Positions 34,111-43,188 of a DNA stretch of 64,000 nucleotides are shown here, piece by piece. The position numbers and the translations under genes were made by a program. The stretch spans positions 595,661 through 659,660 of the forward strand of contig NZ_RKKE01000002.1 in the NCBI RefSeq assembly GCF_003797125.1, in the 5' to 3' direction. Source of the DNA: Shewanella frigidimarina. GTDB lineage: Bacteria; Pseudomonadota; Gammaproteobacteria; Enterobacterales; Shewanellaceae. The notes under the pieces are model-generated. The model made no database searches. It saw only the letters and a list, made by a program, of their open reading frames with translations, and was not told where the DNA came from. The stretch's first letter is position 1; every line of letters starts with the position of its first letter.

Positions 34111-35253
34111 ATGATGAAAGTAATAAAGGGCTTGGGTATTTTTGTCGGGCTAATATGTAGCTTACTGGTATTTACCGTTGTCTGTTTAGTGGCCATTAAT
34201 GCAACAGACAGAACAAAGTCACCTAACACTCTTTTAGTTGAAAACTGGCTAAAACAGCAACCTATAGATCCTAGCGAAAATGGCTATGAGTATGCAATTA
34301 CTATCGTAGGCACAATAGGAGATGATAAAACAAATGATAAAAAACCATTAATCAGCTTCAGCGAGCAAGAAGTTGAGTTAACTGACAATTTTAAAACCGC
34401 TTGTTATCAAACGGATTTGATAATATGCAGTGAATTTATTAGCGATAATAGCGATAGTATTAGAAATGTTATTGGCGCTCATAAAGCCAATATACAACAA
34501 TATAATACATTATTAGATATGCCTTATTGGCAAGAAGAACCACAGTCTTTAACCCCAAATAATCAAGCTCACTGGGGTCTGCTTTTTAAGTTAAGAGATG
34601 TTCGTCAGCTTGCTGCGATAATAAGTGTAGATACATCTGACAACAAACTTGACCAACAAGCTGCAGTAGCATTTTTAAACAAAGATGCACATTTTTGGAA
34701 TATGGTTTATCACTCATCTCGCTCAACACTCAATCATATGATTGCCGTTAACATGATAAAATATCAGCTTAATTTAGCTAGCACTTTAGCTAAGACCACA
34801 GATGCAGCTGTTGTAACCAAAGTCACAGCTTGGCAAACATCATTCGAGTTAACTGATAGTGATTTTGAACGGATATTTTCTGGAGAATGGCTTTTTGCCC
34901 ATAACGTTACAGAACAAATGTTAATTGAAGTGCAGTCTGATAGCGTGGCTTTTTATGAGAAATGGTTAGCATATGCGTTGCTTAAGCCAACAGACAGTGA
35001 CAATCTCATGGCCGAGTATATTGTCAGCCTAGTAAAGGAACCGGTTTCAACGACCTCTATGCACACACTCAAAGAACCAAATTATTGTTCTAACGACAAT
35101 TATTTTCAGCAATTATGGATGTTACGCTACAATCCGATTGGTAAACTATTTAACTGCACTGTTTATGGAACAGATTACAAACAACGTTTAACTAATATGA
35201 ATACAGAGTTAGAGCAATTGCGGACTAATCTACTTACCGCAAAATCATCCTAA
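34111..35253 (+). CDS. Membrane-anchored protein of unknown function (380 aa)
   Basis: I do not recognise this family. One hydrophobic segment at about residues 5-29 (IKGLGIFVGLICSLLVFTVVC) acts as a signal anchor, leaving a periplasmic domain of about 350 residues rich in Asn, Asp, Thr and Leu. There are six cysteines outside the anchor, including CYQTDLIIC, and NYC and NCT near the C-terminus, which could form disulphides. Two Met codons open the frame; a clear Shine-Dalgarno is lacking. It lies 70 bases after recN, without visible LexA site of its own, and is followed by a terminator. Base use looks more A+T-rich than in recN. Confidence 0.8.
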   Translation: MMKVIKGLGIFVGLICSLLVFTVVCLVAINATDRTKSPNTLLVENWLKQQPIDPSENGYEYAITIVGTIGDDKTNDKKPLISFSEQEVELTDNFKTACYQTDLIICSEFISDNSDSIRNVIGAHKANIQQYNTLLDMPYWQEEPQSLTPNNQAHWGLLFKLRDVRQLAAIISVDTSDNKLDQQAAVAFLNKDAHFWNMVYHSSRSTLNHMIAVNMIKYQLNLASTLAKTTDAAVVTKVTAWQTSFELTDSDFERIFSGEWLFAHNVTEQMLIEVQSDSVAFYEKWLAYALLKPTDSDNLMAEYIVSLVKEPVSTTSMHTLKEPNYCSNDNYFQQLWMLRYNPIGKLFNCTVYGTDYKQRLTNMNTELEQLRTNLLTAKSS

Positions 35254-35292
35254 TAAGTAGCTGCAACTGATTAAGTATAAGTATTATCGACA

Positions 35293-35318
35293 AAAAAGAG
35301 CACAAATATGCTCTTTTT
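35293..35318. terminator. Bidirectional terminator between converging genes
   Basis: AAAAGAGCA and TGCTCTTTTT form a stem around a short A+T-rich loop, with A and T runs on opposite sides. It lies between the unrecognised membrane-anchored gene (plus strand) and pgpA (minus strand) and can serve both. Confidence 0.75.
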
Positions 35319-35384
35319 ATGTATTAGGTGCGTTTATAATCATTGTTATAATCAGCTACTTATAATCTGGTATTGATAAAATAT

Positions 35385-35876
35385 TTATAGATAATAGACC
35401 GCTAGTTGTACACCGATTAACGAAAATATTCCCGCCAATACATCATCAATCATTATCCCAAAACCGCCATGCACTTTGGCATCGAGCCAGCGAATAGGCC
35501 ATGGTTTTACGATATCAAAAAAGCGAAATAGTACAAAACCAAGTGCTAACCACATAAAACCTAAAGGCGCTGCAATCATGGTGATCATCAAGCCAACTAC
35601 TTCGTCCCATACAATTGCACCATGGTCATGTACGCCCATATCTTTAGCTGCTTTGCCACAAATATAGAATCCAGCGAGCATGCTAATACAGGTAATGATA
35701 AGGTAATTAGTTAAGCTTAACTGTTGCATGAGTAGCACGATGGGAACAGCGGCTAAAGTACCAAAAGTACCCGGTGCTTTTGCCGCTTTACCGCTGCCAA
35801 AGCCTAATGCCAAAAAGTGAATTGGATTGGCTAAAGACAGTTTTTTTACGAATTTATCTTGGGTTAATAGTCTCAT
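35385..35876 (-). CDS. pgpA: Phosphatidylglycerophosphatase A
   Basis: PgpA dephosphorylates phosphatidylglycerol phosphate in the inner membrane. The 163-residue protein has the family's GFGSGKAAKAPGTFGTLAAVP motif, a cytoplasmic loop with HDHGAIVWDEVVG carrying acidic catalytic residues, and about four hydrophobic segments. ATG 35876 starts MRLLTQDKF; an in-frame TTG directly after the thiL stop is the alternative. It is the last gene of the nrdR-rib-nusB-thiL-pgpA block. Confidence 0.95.
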   Translation of the reverse strand: MRLLTQDKFVKKLSLANPIHFLALGFGSGKAAKAPGTFGTLAAVPIVLLMQQLSLTNYLIITCISMLAGFYICGKAAKDMGVHDHGAIVWDEVVGLMITMIAAPLGFMWLALGFVLFRFFDIVKPWPIRWLDAKVHGGFGIMIDDVLAGIFSLIGVQLAVYYL

Positions 35877-35885
35877 AGTAATCAA

Positions 35886-36842
35886 TTAAAAATGCACAAA
35901 GCCACGTGAAATTGGGTTAAATTCTAGCCCATTTTCTACTAGTTTTAATTTATCACCTGCACTGATTTGGCCAATTTTAACAAATTTTACACCAGCATGA
36001 ATTAACGCTGTATCAATTGCGCCACGTTGAGACTCAGGAACCGTAAACAATAACTCGTAGTCTTCACCACCAGTAAGTGCATAACTTAATGCATCTTCAT
36101 GGCTGAGATTGGCTTTAATTGAGTTTGATAACGGAATTTGATTCACATCGATGACGGCGCCCACTTTTGATGCCGTTAATATATGCCCAATGTCAGACAT
36201 TAAGCCATCTGATAAATCGATAGCACTGGTGGCGAGTGTACGAAGCGCTTGGCCTGCTAAAACACGAGGCGTTGGGTAATAATGACGATTAATTAGGTAT
36301 TCTTTATCTTCAGTGTTAACTGTTTTGACTCCTCTGAGGATATCAAGACCTAAAGCTGAGTCACCTAATGTGCCTGTCACATAAATCCAATCACCTATTT
36401 TTGCACCATCACGGGTTAATGCAGTGCCTTTAGGAACTTGGCCATTAATCGTAATACTGATACTGCGAGGTCCACGGGTAGTATCACCACCAATTAAGGC
36501 AATACCATAATATTCTGCAATCTCGAACAAGCCTTCACTGAAATGTGCTAACCAAGGCTGGTCAACATCAGGTAAGGTCAACGCTAAGGTAAACCAGGCA
36601 GGTTCAGCTCCCATTGCGGCGAGGTCAGAAAGGTTAACCGCTAACGATTTATAACCTAAAGCATGAGCAGGAATGTTTGCTAAAAAGTGGACGTTTTCAA
36701 CAAGGGTATCACAAGAAATCGCTAACGATTTATTGTCTGCAGGATTCACTAACGCACAGTCATCGCCGATGCTTAACTCAACATCGCGCCTTTTTAGGCC
36801 TTTATTGCGGAAGTAATGTTCGATGAGTTGGAATTCTTTCAC
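35886..36842 (-). CDS. thiL: Thiamine-monophosphate kinase
   Basis: ThiL phosphorylates thiamine monophosphate to the active cofactor. The protein (318 residues) has the metal/ATP motif SIGDDCALV, the NLSDLAAMGAEPAWF region, ALIGGDTTRGPRS, and DLSDGLMSDIGHI. I chose the GTG at 36842 (VKEFQLIEHYF), which matches the E. coli start and length; the frame extends upstream to a TTG but that part has no family counterpart. Nearby Shine-Dalgarno sequence is weak. It is adjacent to pgpA. Confidence 0.93.
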   Translation of the reverse strand: MKEFQLIEHYFRNKGLKRRDVELSIGDDCALVNPADNKSLAISCDTLVENVHFLANIPAHALGYKSLAVNLSDLAAMGAEPAWFTLALTLPDVDQPWLAHFSEGLFEIAEYYGIALIGGDTTRGPRSISITINGQVPKGTALTRDGAKIGDWIYVTGTLGDSALGLDILRGVKTVNTEDKEYLINRHYYPTPRVLAGQALRTLATSAIDLSDGLMSDIGHILTASKVGAVIDVNQIPLSNSIKANLSHEDALSYALTGGEDYELLFTVPESQRGAIDTALIHAGVKFVKIGQISAGDKLKLVENGLEFNPISRGFVHF

Positions 36843-36901
36843 ATTCAGTCTGGTACGGTAAACCGTCCACCTTAATTTTGAAACAATTGATAACAAATGA
36901 A

Positions 36902-36923
36902 AACGGTATCCGAAGATACCGTT
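36902..36923 (-). terminator. UUCG hairpin between nusB and thiL
   Basis: On the minus strand AACGGTATC-TTCG-GATACCGTT is a perfect 9-bp stem capped by the very stable UUCG tetraloop, followed by TTTTCATTT. It starts 6 bases after the nusB stop and lies before thiL, so it may attenuate thiL-pgpA expression. Confidence 0.7.
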
Positions 36924-36929
36924 CTGGTG

Positions 36930-37334
36930 TTACTTATGCTTCACTAACTTATCAAGCAAGCCGTTGACAAATTTGTGACTATCTTCAGCACCAAACGCTT
37001 TCGCTAACTCGATACCTTCGTTAATCGCCACTTTAAACGGCACATCTTTACGGAAGGTCAACTCATAAGTTGCCAGACGCACAATGGCTTTTTCTACTGG
37101 TGATACTTCTTCAAACTTACGATCAAGATGCGGCTTTAACAGCTCATCAATTTGCGATGTTTTTGATGCTACACCAGTTAACAACTCACGAAAATAAGCG
37201 ACATCAACACCGTCAGTGTTCTGTTCAGTTAAAAACTCATGTTCTACGTCAGCAACTTTGTTTTGACTTAACTGCCATGAATAAATGGCTTGAACGGCTA
37301 AACGGCGGGCCTTACGGCGCTCTGAAGGTTTCAT
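36930..37334 (-). CDS. nusB: Transcription antitermination factor NusB
   Basis: NusB binds boxA RNA with S10 and supports rRNA antitermination. The 134-residue all-helical protein starts with the RNA-binding arginine-rich helix [20 protein letters not shown] and contains [13 protein letters not shown] and the C-terminal [22 protein letters not shown] signature. AGGA lies upstream of the ATG. The ribH-nusB order is conserved widely; only 13 bases separate the genes. Confidence 0.97.
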   Translation of the reverse strand: MKPSERRKARRLAVQAIYSWQLSQNKVADVEHEFLTEQNTDGVDVAYFRELLTGVASKTSQIDELLKPHLDRKFEEVSPVEKAIVRLATYELTFRKDVPFKVAINEGIELAKAFGAEDSHKFVNGLLDKLVKHK

Positions 37335-37347
37335 ACTTTTCCTACTA

Positions 37348-37824
37348 TTACAGCTGTTGTTCTAGTTGTTGCAGTACATTAACCATTTCAAGCAAACTAA
37401 GGGCTGCTTCGCCACCTTTATTACCTGCTTTAGTACCTGAACGCTCAATAGCTTGTTCAATGGTATCTGTAGTTAATACACCGAATGAAACAGGAAGATC
37501 ATACTCTAATGCAACTTGTGCAAGACCTTTGTTACATTCACCAGCAACAAATTCAAAATGAGGTGTACCGCCACGAATGACAGCACCTAATGCAATGATA
37601 CCGTCAAACTTTCCACTTGCAGCCACACGTTTTGCAGCAAGTGGTAATTCAACTGCACCAGGTACGCGAACAACTGTAATGTTGTCGTCACTGACCTGGC
37701 CGAAACGCTTTAATGTGTCTATTGCACCATCAAGCAGACTTTCAACTAAAAAGCTATTGAATCGCGATATTACGATCGCCACTTTGGCATTTTTCGCTTC
37801 GATATTACCTTGAACTACGTTCAT
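37348..37824 (-). CDS. ribH: 6,7-dimethyl-8-ribityllumazine synthase
   Basis: RibH condenses the RibB product with 5-amino-6-ribitylaminouracil. The 158-residue protein has the substrate-binding segments [49 protein letters not shown] with the catalytic His, and the C-terminal [18 protein letters not shown]. It lies between the RibB fusion and nusB in the riboflavin block. Confidence 0.97.
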   Translation of the reverse strand: MNVVQGNIEAKNAKVAIVISRFNSFLVESLLDGAIDTLKRFGQVSDDNITVVRVPGAVELPLAAKRVAASGKFDGIIALGAVIRGGTPHFEFVAGECNKGLAQVALEYDLPVSFGVLTTDTIEQAIERSGTKAGNKGGEAALSLLEMVNVLQQLEQQL

Positions 37825-37947
37825 TCTATCTTACCTAAATTAGCTAAAGCACCCAGCTCGGGGCAAAAAGAGGCGTCATGATATCACAGCCAAAAGCCCT
37901 GAGCGCTATGCAATTAATGAATTTGTTAAATTTACCATCAGCCAAAA

Positions 37948-39051
37948 TTATTCAGCTATATAATCAGTCACTTCTAAACCGAAACCAGACAGTGAATGAT
38001 AACGTTTTGGCGAACTGAGTAAACGCATAGTGCTGACACCTAAACTCGACAGAATTTGCGAGCCTACGCCAACACGACGAGATGTTCCTTGCCACATAGC
38101 TGGCGCTGGAGATTGACCATTGTCTTCAGCTTCAAACGCTTTTACTTTGGCCAATAAATTACTCGTATGTTCATCATTACCCAATAACACTAAAACACCA
38201 CCTTCTGAAGCTATCCGCTCCATGGCTTTTTCTAATGGCCAACTGCGCTTTTGATCACGTTCCGAATGCAGTAAATCATTGAAGGTATTTTGTAAATGCA
38301 CTCGTACTAAGCAATTCGGTTTTACGTCATCTTTAATCAAGGCGTAGTGTAGTTGATTATCGATAGTGTCTCTGAAGGTCACCATAGTAAACTCACCAAA
38401 ACGAGTCGGTAATTTACACTGAGCTTCGCGTACAACCGTGGTTTCATTCGTATTACGGTATTCAATTAAGTCTGCAATAGTACCGATTTTAATCCCATGC
38501 TTTTCGCTGAATATTTCTAAATCGGGCCGGCGCGCCATGGTGCCATCTTCGTTTAAAATTTCAACAATCACACCAGAAGGCTCACAGCCAGCTAAGCGTG
38601 CTAAATCACAACCGGCTTCAGTGTGACCAGCGCGTATTAATACTCCGCCCTCTTGTGCCATCAACGGAAAAATATGCCCAGGTTGCACTAAATCAGAGGC
38701 TTTGGCGTCTTTGGCAACAGCAGCTTGTACAGTCACTGCACGGTCATGAGCAGAAATACCTGTTGTGACTCCAGTAGCCGCTTCAATTGACACGGTAAAA
38801 TTCGTCGAGAACTGGGCATTGTTATTGGTAACCATTAAAGGCAAATTAAGCTGCTGACAACGCTCTTTGGTCATTGTTTGGCAAATTAATCCACGGCCAT
38901 AGGTTGCCATGAAGTTGATTGCTGCTGGCGTCACTTTATCAGCGGCCATGATCAAATCACCTTCATTCTCTCTGTCTTCATCATCCATCAAGATAACCAT
39001 CTTACCTTGACGAATATCTTCAATGATTTCTTCTATGCTATGTAGCGCCAT
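37948..39051 (-). CDS. ribB: 3,4-dihydroxy-2-butanone 4-phosphate synthase with degenerate GTP cyclohydrolase II-like domain
   Basis: The N-terminal half (about 1-200) is a complete RibB, with [36 protein letters not shown] and the catalytic residues that convert ribulose 5-phosphate. The C-terminal half (about 205-367) is laid out like GTP cyclohydrolase II, but where RibA has three zinc cysteines (VHSECLTGD...RCDCG) this protein reads [19 protein letters not shown], with no cysteine. This matches the RibB-X variant described in Shewanella and other proteobacteria, in which the second domain lacks cyclohydrolase activity. A separate ribA must exist elsewhere. AAGG precedes the ATG. No FMN riboswitch is seen in front. 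Confidence 0.94.
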   Translation of the reverse strand: MALHSIEEIIEDIRQGKMVILMDDEDRENEGDLIMAADKVTPAAINFMATYGRGLICQTMTKERCQQLNLPLMVTNNNAQFSTNFTVSIEAATGVTTGISAHDRAVTVQAAVAKDAKASDLVQPGHIFPLMAQEGGVLIRAGHTEAGCDLARLAGCEPSGVIVEILNEDGTMARRPDLEIFSEKHGIKIGTIADLIEYRNTNETTVVREAQCKLPTRFGEFTMVTFRDTIDNQLHYALIKDDVKPNCLVRVHLQNTFNDLLHSERDQKRSWPLEKAMERIASEGGVLVLLGNDEHTSNLLAKVKAFEAEDNGQSPAPAMWQGTSRRVGVGSQILSSLGVSTMRLLSSPKRYHSLSGFGLEVTDYIAE

Positions 39052-39175
39052 TGTCAGACCTTTATTTAGTAAGTGTTTGATTTAACATTTAGGTATTAAA
39101 TCTACTGGTATTGCGAATTATCTATAGAGTACAAATGCTGTTTTACTGTCGCAATTAACGTAAAAATTGTCGCGT

Positions 39176-39835
39176 TTAACGTAAAAAACCTGATTTAACG
39201 AGTAACTCCATGGTCACGCCCGATGAAGGCTGCACATGGTTAGCCTCCGGTTGCATTAAACGCTCTAAATAGCGCGCGATTAAATCGACTTCGATATTGA
39301 CACTATCACCTACTTTTAAATCCACCAGCGTGGTTTCACCAGCAGTGTGAGGCACAATCGTTAATCTAAAACGAGCACCATCAACTTCATTCACGGTCAG
39401 ACTAACGCCATCGATAGTGATCGAGCCTTTGTGAGCAATATAGCGACTTAATTGAGCTGGTACCGATAACCAAAACTCGAGTGCCTTGCCTCTGTAAGCG
39501 CATTGCTCAACTTTGGCAATGCCATCAACGTGTCCACTCACCATGTGTCCACCCAATCGAGTGGTTGCCGTCACCGCTTTCTCTAGATTAACTTTCTGAC
39601 CTACTTGATAATGACTAAAGCCCGTTAAGTCAACGGTTTCTGCCGATATATCAGCAACGTAACCATCACCTAAACGCTCAACAACGGTCAAACACACGCC
39701 ATTGGTTGCAATACTATCACCTAGCTTTACGTCGGTTAAATCCAACTTACCACTGGCAACCGTTAAGCGGATATCGTTACCTTTACGATCAATTTTACGT
39801 AATGTGCCAAGGGCTTCGATTATTCCAGTAAACAT
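39176..39835 (-). CDS. ribE: Riboflavin synthase, alpha subunit
   Basis: Riboflavin synthase dismutates two lumazines to riboflavin. The 219-residue protein has two tandem lumazine-binding domains: the first begins MFTGIIEALGTL and has DSIATNGVCLTV, the second has GGHMVSGHVDGIA and GSITIDGVSLTVN. It lies between ribD and ribB. The gene name ribE is used for this enzyme in Shewanella (ribC in E. coli). Confidence 0.97.
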   Translation of the reverse strand: MFTGIIEALGTLRKIDRKGNDIRLTVASGKLDLTDVKLGDSIATNGVCLTVVERLGDGYVADISAETVDLTGFSHYQVGQKVNLEKAVTATTRLGGHMVSGHVDGIAKVEQCAYRGKALEFWLSVPAQLSRYIAHKGSITIDGVSLTVNEVDGARFRLTIVPHTAGETTLVDLKVGDSVNIEVDLIARYLERLMQPEANHVQPSSGVTMELLVKSGFLR

Positions 39836-39899
39836 AATGACTCACTTTTTGCTGTTAAACTTTGCTGTTGCTCAGGTTTTAGCCATAGCAACTCGCACA

Positions 39900-41045
39900 T
39901 TAATAGGGTTGATTATATCTGAGGATATAACGCTTATCTTGTCCTACGTTACGTTCATCAATTAGTTGCAGTGCAGGCGTTTGTTCCATTGTACTGTAAT
40001 CAGGTAACTGCAACATATTACGTCCATGGCTACCGAGGATTTTAGGCGCTTGATAAAGCACTACCTCGTCAACGAGCCCTTGGGCGACAAATGCCCCCGC
40101 TAAAGTGGCCCCCGCTTCAACTAAAACAGAATTAGCATGCTGACCTAAATACGTTAGCAAGGCTAACAATGGAATTCTGCCCGACGAGTCACACGTTAAC
40201 TGAAGAAAAGATACATGTTCTGGAAATTCTGCCTTGACGCTTTCGGGATAATGGCAACCAGAAACCAGTAAAATAGGACTTTGAATTGAAAATAATTGCT
40301 GTGTTGCGGTTAATCTTGCGCGACTGTCTAGCACAACCCTTAAGGGTTGAAAGAATTCATCTTTTGTATGACGAGTGGTTAACTCACCTAGCGTCTCATA
40401 GCGCACATTAAGGCTAGGATCATCGACAAGAATGGTTTCAACACCTGTGATTAATGCACAGTGGCTAGCACGGTATTTTTGCACATCAGCTCTTGCTGCA
40501 CTGCCGGTAATCCACTTTGACACTCCATTAGACAAGGCCGTTTTACCGTCTAAGCTGGCGGCTATTTTGACGGTTATCCAAGGAAGCCCTGTTTTCATCC
40601 GTTTCATAAAACCCAGGTTAAGGTCATAGGCCTGTTCGCAGAGCAATCCAACATCAACCTCAACACCAGCCTCACGTAATAGGGTAATCCCGCGGCCAGA
40701 CACTTCAGGATTTGCATCGGTCACTGCGACCACAACTCTGGCAACTTTGGCGTTAATTAAGCCTAAAGCACAAGGTGGTGTGCGACCATAATGGCTACAA
40801 GGTTCAAGAGTGACATACGCGGTGGCACCTTCAGCAGACAAGCCATTATCATGCACCATTTGCAGTGCATTAACTTCGGCATGCCCTTGGCCCGCACGTT
40901 GATGATAACCCTCACCAATAATCTTATTCTGATAAACAATGACACAACCGACACAAGGATTTGGCCGTGTTGTATAACGGCCTTTCTCGGCAAGGGCGAT
41001 GGCACGATTCATCATTTGGGTGTCAAAGGTGGACCAGTTAGACAT
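39900..41045 (-). CDS. ribD: Bifunctional pyrimidine deaminase/reductase RibD
   Basis: RibD deaminates and then reduces the pyrimidine intermediate of riboflavin synthesis. The 381-residue protein has an N-terminal zinc deaminase domain (GQGHAEVNAL, LEPCSHYGRTPPC) and a C-terminal NADPH-dependent reductase (WITVKIAASLDGKTAL, VLVEAGATLAGAFV). It follows nrdR by 64 bases, the usual nrdR-ribD order in proteobacteria. Confidence 0.97.
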   Translation of the reverse strand: MSNWSTFDTQMMNRAIALAEKGRYTTRPNPCVGCVIVYQNKIIGEGYHQRAGQGHAEVNALQMVHDNGLSAEGATAYVTLEPCSHYGRTPPCALGLINAKVARVVVAVTDANPEVSGRGITLLREAGVEVDVGLLCEQAYDLNLGFMKRMKTGLPWITVKIAASLDGKTALSNGVSKWITGSAARADVQKYRASHCALITGVETILVDDPSLNVRYETLGELTTRHTKDEFFQPLRVVLDSRARLTATQQLFSIQSPILLVSGCHYPESVKAEFPEHVSFLQLTCDSSGRIPLLALLTYLGQHANSVLVEAGATLAGAFVAQGLVDEVVLYQAPKILGSHGRNMLQLPDYSTMEQTPALQLIDERNVGQDKRYILRYNQPY

Positions 41046-41109
41046 GGGAGATAATCTCTTATTGCTTAAATGCCATTAAAACCATTAAAACAGATATTAT
41101 TACGCAACA

Positions 41110-41559
41110 TTACTTTTGCAATTTAGCAATGGCTTCACCAAATTGGGATACATCTTCAAATGCGCGATAAACCGATGCAAAGCGGATATATGCCACTTTA
41201 TCAAGGCTCATCAACTGTTCCATCATCAGATTACCAATCATTTCAGAATTCACTTCACGCTCACCTGTCGCGCGCAGCGTTGATTTAATTTTAGTTAATG
41301 CTTGCTCAATTTCATCAATTGAGACTGGGCGTTTTTCGACCGCACGTAGCATGCCGCCACGCAATTTTTCTTCATCGAATGGTTGTCGAGTGCCGTCGCG
41401 TTTGATGACGCGAGGCATGACTAATTCTGCGCCTTCAAACGTGGTGAAACGTTCATGGCATTCAGTACATTCCCGGCGGCGACGTACTTGGTGACCATCA
41501 GCCACTAATCGAGAATCTATAACTTTGGTATCGGTCGCGCTACAAAAAGGGCAATGCAT
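41110..41559 (-). CDS. nrdR: Transcriptional repressor NrdR
   Basis: NrdR represses ribonucleotide reductase genes according to its bound ATP/dATP. The 149-residue protein starts [17 protein letters not shown], a zinc ribbon with CPFC and CTECHERF, followed by an ATP-cone domain ([19 protein letters not shown]). A near-perfect AGGAGG four bases before ATG 41559 settles the start; an in-frame extension upstream runs into the glyA terminator. It heads the riboflavin block. Confidence 0.97.
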   Translation of the reverse strand: MHCPFCSATDTKVIDSRLVADGHQVRRRRECTECHERFTTFEGAELVMPRVIKRDGTRQPFDEEKLRGGMLRAVEKRPVSIDEIEQALTKIKSTLRATGEREVNSEMIGNLMMEQLMSLDKVAYIRFASVYRAFEDVSQFGEAIAKLQK

Positions 41560-41572
41560 TGAACCTCCTGCA

Positions 41573-41610
41573 GAAAAAAACAAAATGGCCGCTAACAATT
41601 AGCGGCCATT
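41573..41610 (-). terminator. Terminator of glyA
   Basis: A perfect 12-bp stem AATGGCCGCTAA / TTAGCGGCCATT with a 3-base loop, followed on the minus strand by TTGTTTTTTT. It ends only a few bases before the nrdR ribosome binding site, so nrdR transcripts from upstream would pass through it and nrdR may depend on read-through. Confidence 0.88.
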
Positions 41611-41673
41611 AAAGTTTATCCTATTTGTTGAACAAGGTTAACCTAAACCTGTATCAACAAACATCCAATACGA

Positions 41674-42927
41674 TTAACCGTATACAGGGAATCGAGCACA
41701 TAAGGCTAAAACTTGGCCTTTGACGCGGTCGGTTACAGCAGTATTAGTTGCATCATCAAGAATGTCACAAATCCAACCGGTCAATTCTTTCGCTTCTGCT
41801 TCTTTAAAGCCACGACGAGTGATTGCTGGCGAACCAATACGGATACCAGAGGTAACAAACGGTGAACGAGGATCGTTAGGCACTGAGTTTTTATTAACAG
41901 TAATGTTTGCGCTGCCTAATGCGGCATCAGCTTCTTTACCGGTTAAATCACGACCAATTAAATCAACCAACATTAGATGGTTTTCAGTACCGCCAGAAAC
42001 GATTTTATAACCGCGAGCTAAAAACACTTCAACCATGGCTTTCGCGTTTTTAACCACTTGCTGCTGGTATACTTTGAATTCTGGCTCTAATGCTTCTTTA
42101 AATGCAACCGCTTTACCCGCGATAACATGCATTAAAGGACCACCTTGGCCACCCGGGAATACCGCTGAGTTCAACTTCTTATACAACACTTCATCATCGG
42201 CTGCAGAAATAATAATCCCGCCACGAGGACCCGCTAATGTTTTATGAGTTGTAGACGTAACCACGTGTGCATGTGGAACTGGCGTTGGATAAACACCAGC
42301 AGCAATTAAGCCTGCTACGTGTGCCATATCAACAAATAAGTATGCACCAATTTTGTCTGCAATTTCGCGCATTCTTGCCCAATCAACAATACCTGAGAAT
42401 GCAGAGAATCCGCCGATAATCATTTTAGGCTTATGCTCAATGGCTAAGCGTTCCATTTCGTCATAATCAATTTTGCCAGCTTCATCGATACCGTAAGGAA
42501 TGATGTTGTAAAGCTTGCCAGAAAAATTCACTGGTGAACCATGGGTCAAATGACCACCATGAGCAAGGTTCATCCCTAAAACGGTATCACCCGGTTGTAA
42601 CAACGCCATAAATACTGCGCTGTTTGCTTGCGAGCCTGAGTGAGGCTGTACGTTGGCATAAGTTGCACCAAATAATTCTTTTGCGCGTTCAATAGCCAAT
42701 GTTTCAACAACATCAACGTATTCGCACCCACCATAATAACGCTTGCCTGGATAACCTTCAGCATACTTGTTAGTTAACTGTGAACCTTGCGCTTCCATCA
42801 CACGTGGACTGGTATAGTTTTCAGACGCAATCAATTCAATGTGTTCTTCTTGACGACAAGTTTCATCTTCAATGGCTTTAAATAATTCTGGATCATAATC
42901 CGCAATATTCATCGCTTTCTTCAACAT
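41674..42927 (-). CDS. glyA: Serine hydroxymethyltransferase
   Basis: GlyA converts serine to glycine while making 5,10-methylenetetrahydrofolate, using pyridoxal phosphate. The 417-residue protein has [20 protein letters not shown], the substrate loop [14 protein letters not shown], and the PLP lysine in [16 protein letters not shown]-terminus [12 protein letters not shown] parallels E. coli MLKREMNIADYD. It stands before nrdR with its own terminator. Confidence 0.99.
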   Translation of the reverse strand: MLKKAMNIADYDPELFKAIEDETCRQEEHIELIASENYTSPRVMEAQGSQLTNKYAEGYPGKRYYGGCEYVDVVETLAIERAKELFGATYANVQPHSGSQANSAVFMALLQPGDTVLGMNLAHGGHLTHGSPVNFSGKLYNIIPYGIDEAGKIDYDEMERLAIEHKPKMIIGGFSAFSGIVDWARMREIADKIGAYLFVDMAHVAGLIAAGVYPTPVPHAHVVTSTTHKTLAGPRGGIIISAADDEVLYKKLNSAVFPGGQGGPLMHVIAGKAVAFKEALEPEFKVYQQQVVKNAKAMVEVFLARGYKIVSGGTENHLMLVDLIGRDLTGKEADAALGSANITVNKNSVPNDPRSPFVTSGIRIGSPAITRRGFKEAEAKELTGWICDILDDATNTAVTDRVKGQVLALCARFPVYG

Positions 42928-43188
42928 GGTAGCTCCAACATCATTATATAAATAGTAGGGTTGCGCGGTATTCTACTCTGCAACGATAATGATTTACAGT
43001 ACAAACAACATGAAATTCACTGTGTTCTGAATACAAAACGATTCATGTTAATAACGCTAAGCTAGCAGATTCTTTAGCGAATTGAGTCTAATAAGCACGC
43101 TAGATAAAATCACACAATTGCCTGTTGAGTTCAGCACATAATACAGTAGAATTATCACCATCTTTGTTGACAATTAGACAATATAATT

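Noticed and set aside
39052-39175. FMN riboswitch in front of the RibB fusion gene
   Set aside because: The gap is short and A+T-rich and shows none of the conserved RFN element segments.
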